From UMGS1370 sp963557065 (GTDB lineage Bacteria > Bacillota > Clostridia > Lachnospirales > Lachnospiraceae): a stretch of DNA of 6,065 nucleotides. Shown here piece by piece: positions 5,985 to 6,065 of the stretch. The notes under the pieces were generated by a model, which worked only from the letters and a program-made list of their open reading frames with translations, made no database searches and was not told the DNA's origin. The translations under genes were made by a program, and so were the position numbers. The DNA is taken from positions 1 to 6,065 of the forward strand of contig CAUWCT010000101.1 in assembly GCA_963557065.1 (NCBI GenBank), written 5' to 3'. Position 1 is the stretch's first letter; each line of letters begins with the position of its first letter.

Positions 5985-6017
5985 GAGTTTTTTGTAATAT
6001 TTCATATCCTCTATAAG

Positions 6018-6060
6018 CCATTTATGATAATGTCCTAATATACCATAAATGAAAATGTCC
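6018..6060 (-). repeat. Two 18-bp near-identical direct repeats at the window edge
   Basis: On the minus strand GGACATTTTCATTTATGG (6060 to 6043) and GGACATTATCATAAATGG (6035 to 6018) match at 15 of 18 positions, with a 25-bp period. They lie upstream of the tRNA promoter at the window end. Paired GGACATT-type repeats of this sort can mark the transposase-binding end of insertion sequences (IS21-like elements carry repeated terminal sites), but no transposase is in view, so the identity is a guess. Confidence 0.45.
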
Positions 6061-6065
6061 CGGAT

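Noticed and set aside
5770..6021. Minus-strand open frame of 83 codons over the tRNA
   Set aside because: It reads through the tRNA-Glu gene and the terminators.

Overview
The window looks like a genomic segment from a low-to-moderate GC Firmicute of the class Clostridia, probably Lachnospiraceae. This rests on AGGAGG-type ribosome binding sites, a tRNA without an encoded CCA end, intrinsic terminators, and the remnant of a SpoIID-like/peptidoglycan-binding protein of a kind I associate with spore-forming Clostridia. The genus cannot be named from the sequence alone.

The left half (1-3895, + strand) is the 3' end of a type I-C CRISPR-Cas locus: cas7c (csd2), cas4, cas1 and cas2, followed by a leader and a CRISPR array of nine 33-bp repeats and eight spacers. 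The genes are tightly packed. The cas7c stop shares one base with the cas4 ATG, cas4 and cas1 overlap by ATGA, and cas2 follows cas1 after 14 bases, so they form one operon. The upstream genes expected for type I-C (cas3, cas5c, cas8c) lie outside the window. A strong stem-loop precedes cas7c. Cas7c forms the backbone of the surveillance complex; Cas4, Cas1 and Cas2 capture and insert spacers; the array supplies the guides.

The cas2-array interval (2946-3324) has no gene. It holds a 161-bp long inverted-repeat element (3006-3166), which is either MITE-like or encodes a structured RNA. An AT-rich leader follows, with a good sigma-A-type promoter just before the first repeat. The first repeat and several others deviate from consensus.

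The right half (4056-6065) is on the minus strand. Read in transcription order it holds a tRNA-Glu(CUC) with its own promoter, two tandem intrinsic terminators, a 409-aa serine recombinase starting at TTG, and, in the same frame right after its stop codon, the C-terminal third or so of a SpoIID-like/peptidoglycan-binding protein. That junction suggests a recombinase-mediated insertion or a deletion that destroyed the gene. The extreme right edge carries two near-identical 18-bp repeats that may be the end of another mobile element.

The CRISPR system itself is a known type. The least explained parts are the long inverted repeat in the leader region, the stem-loop before cas7c, the diverged leader-proximal repeat, and the recombinase/gene-remnant junction.
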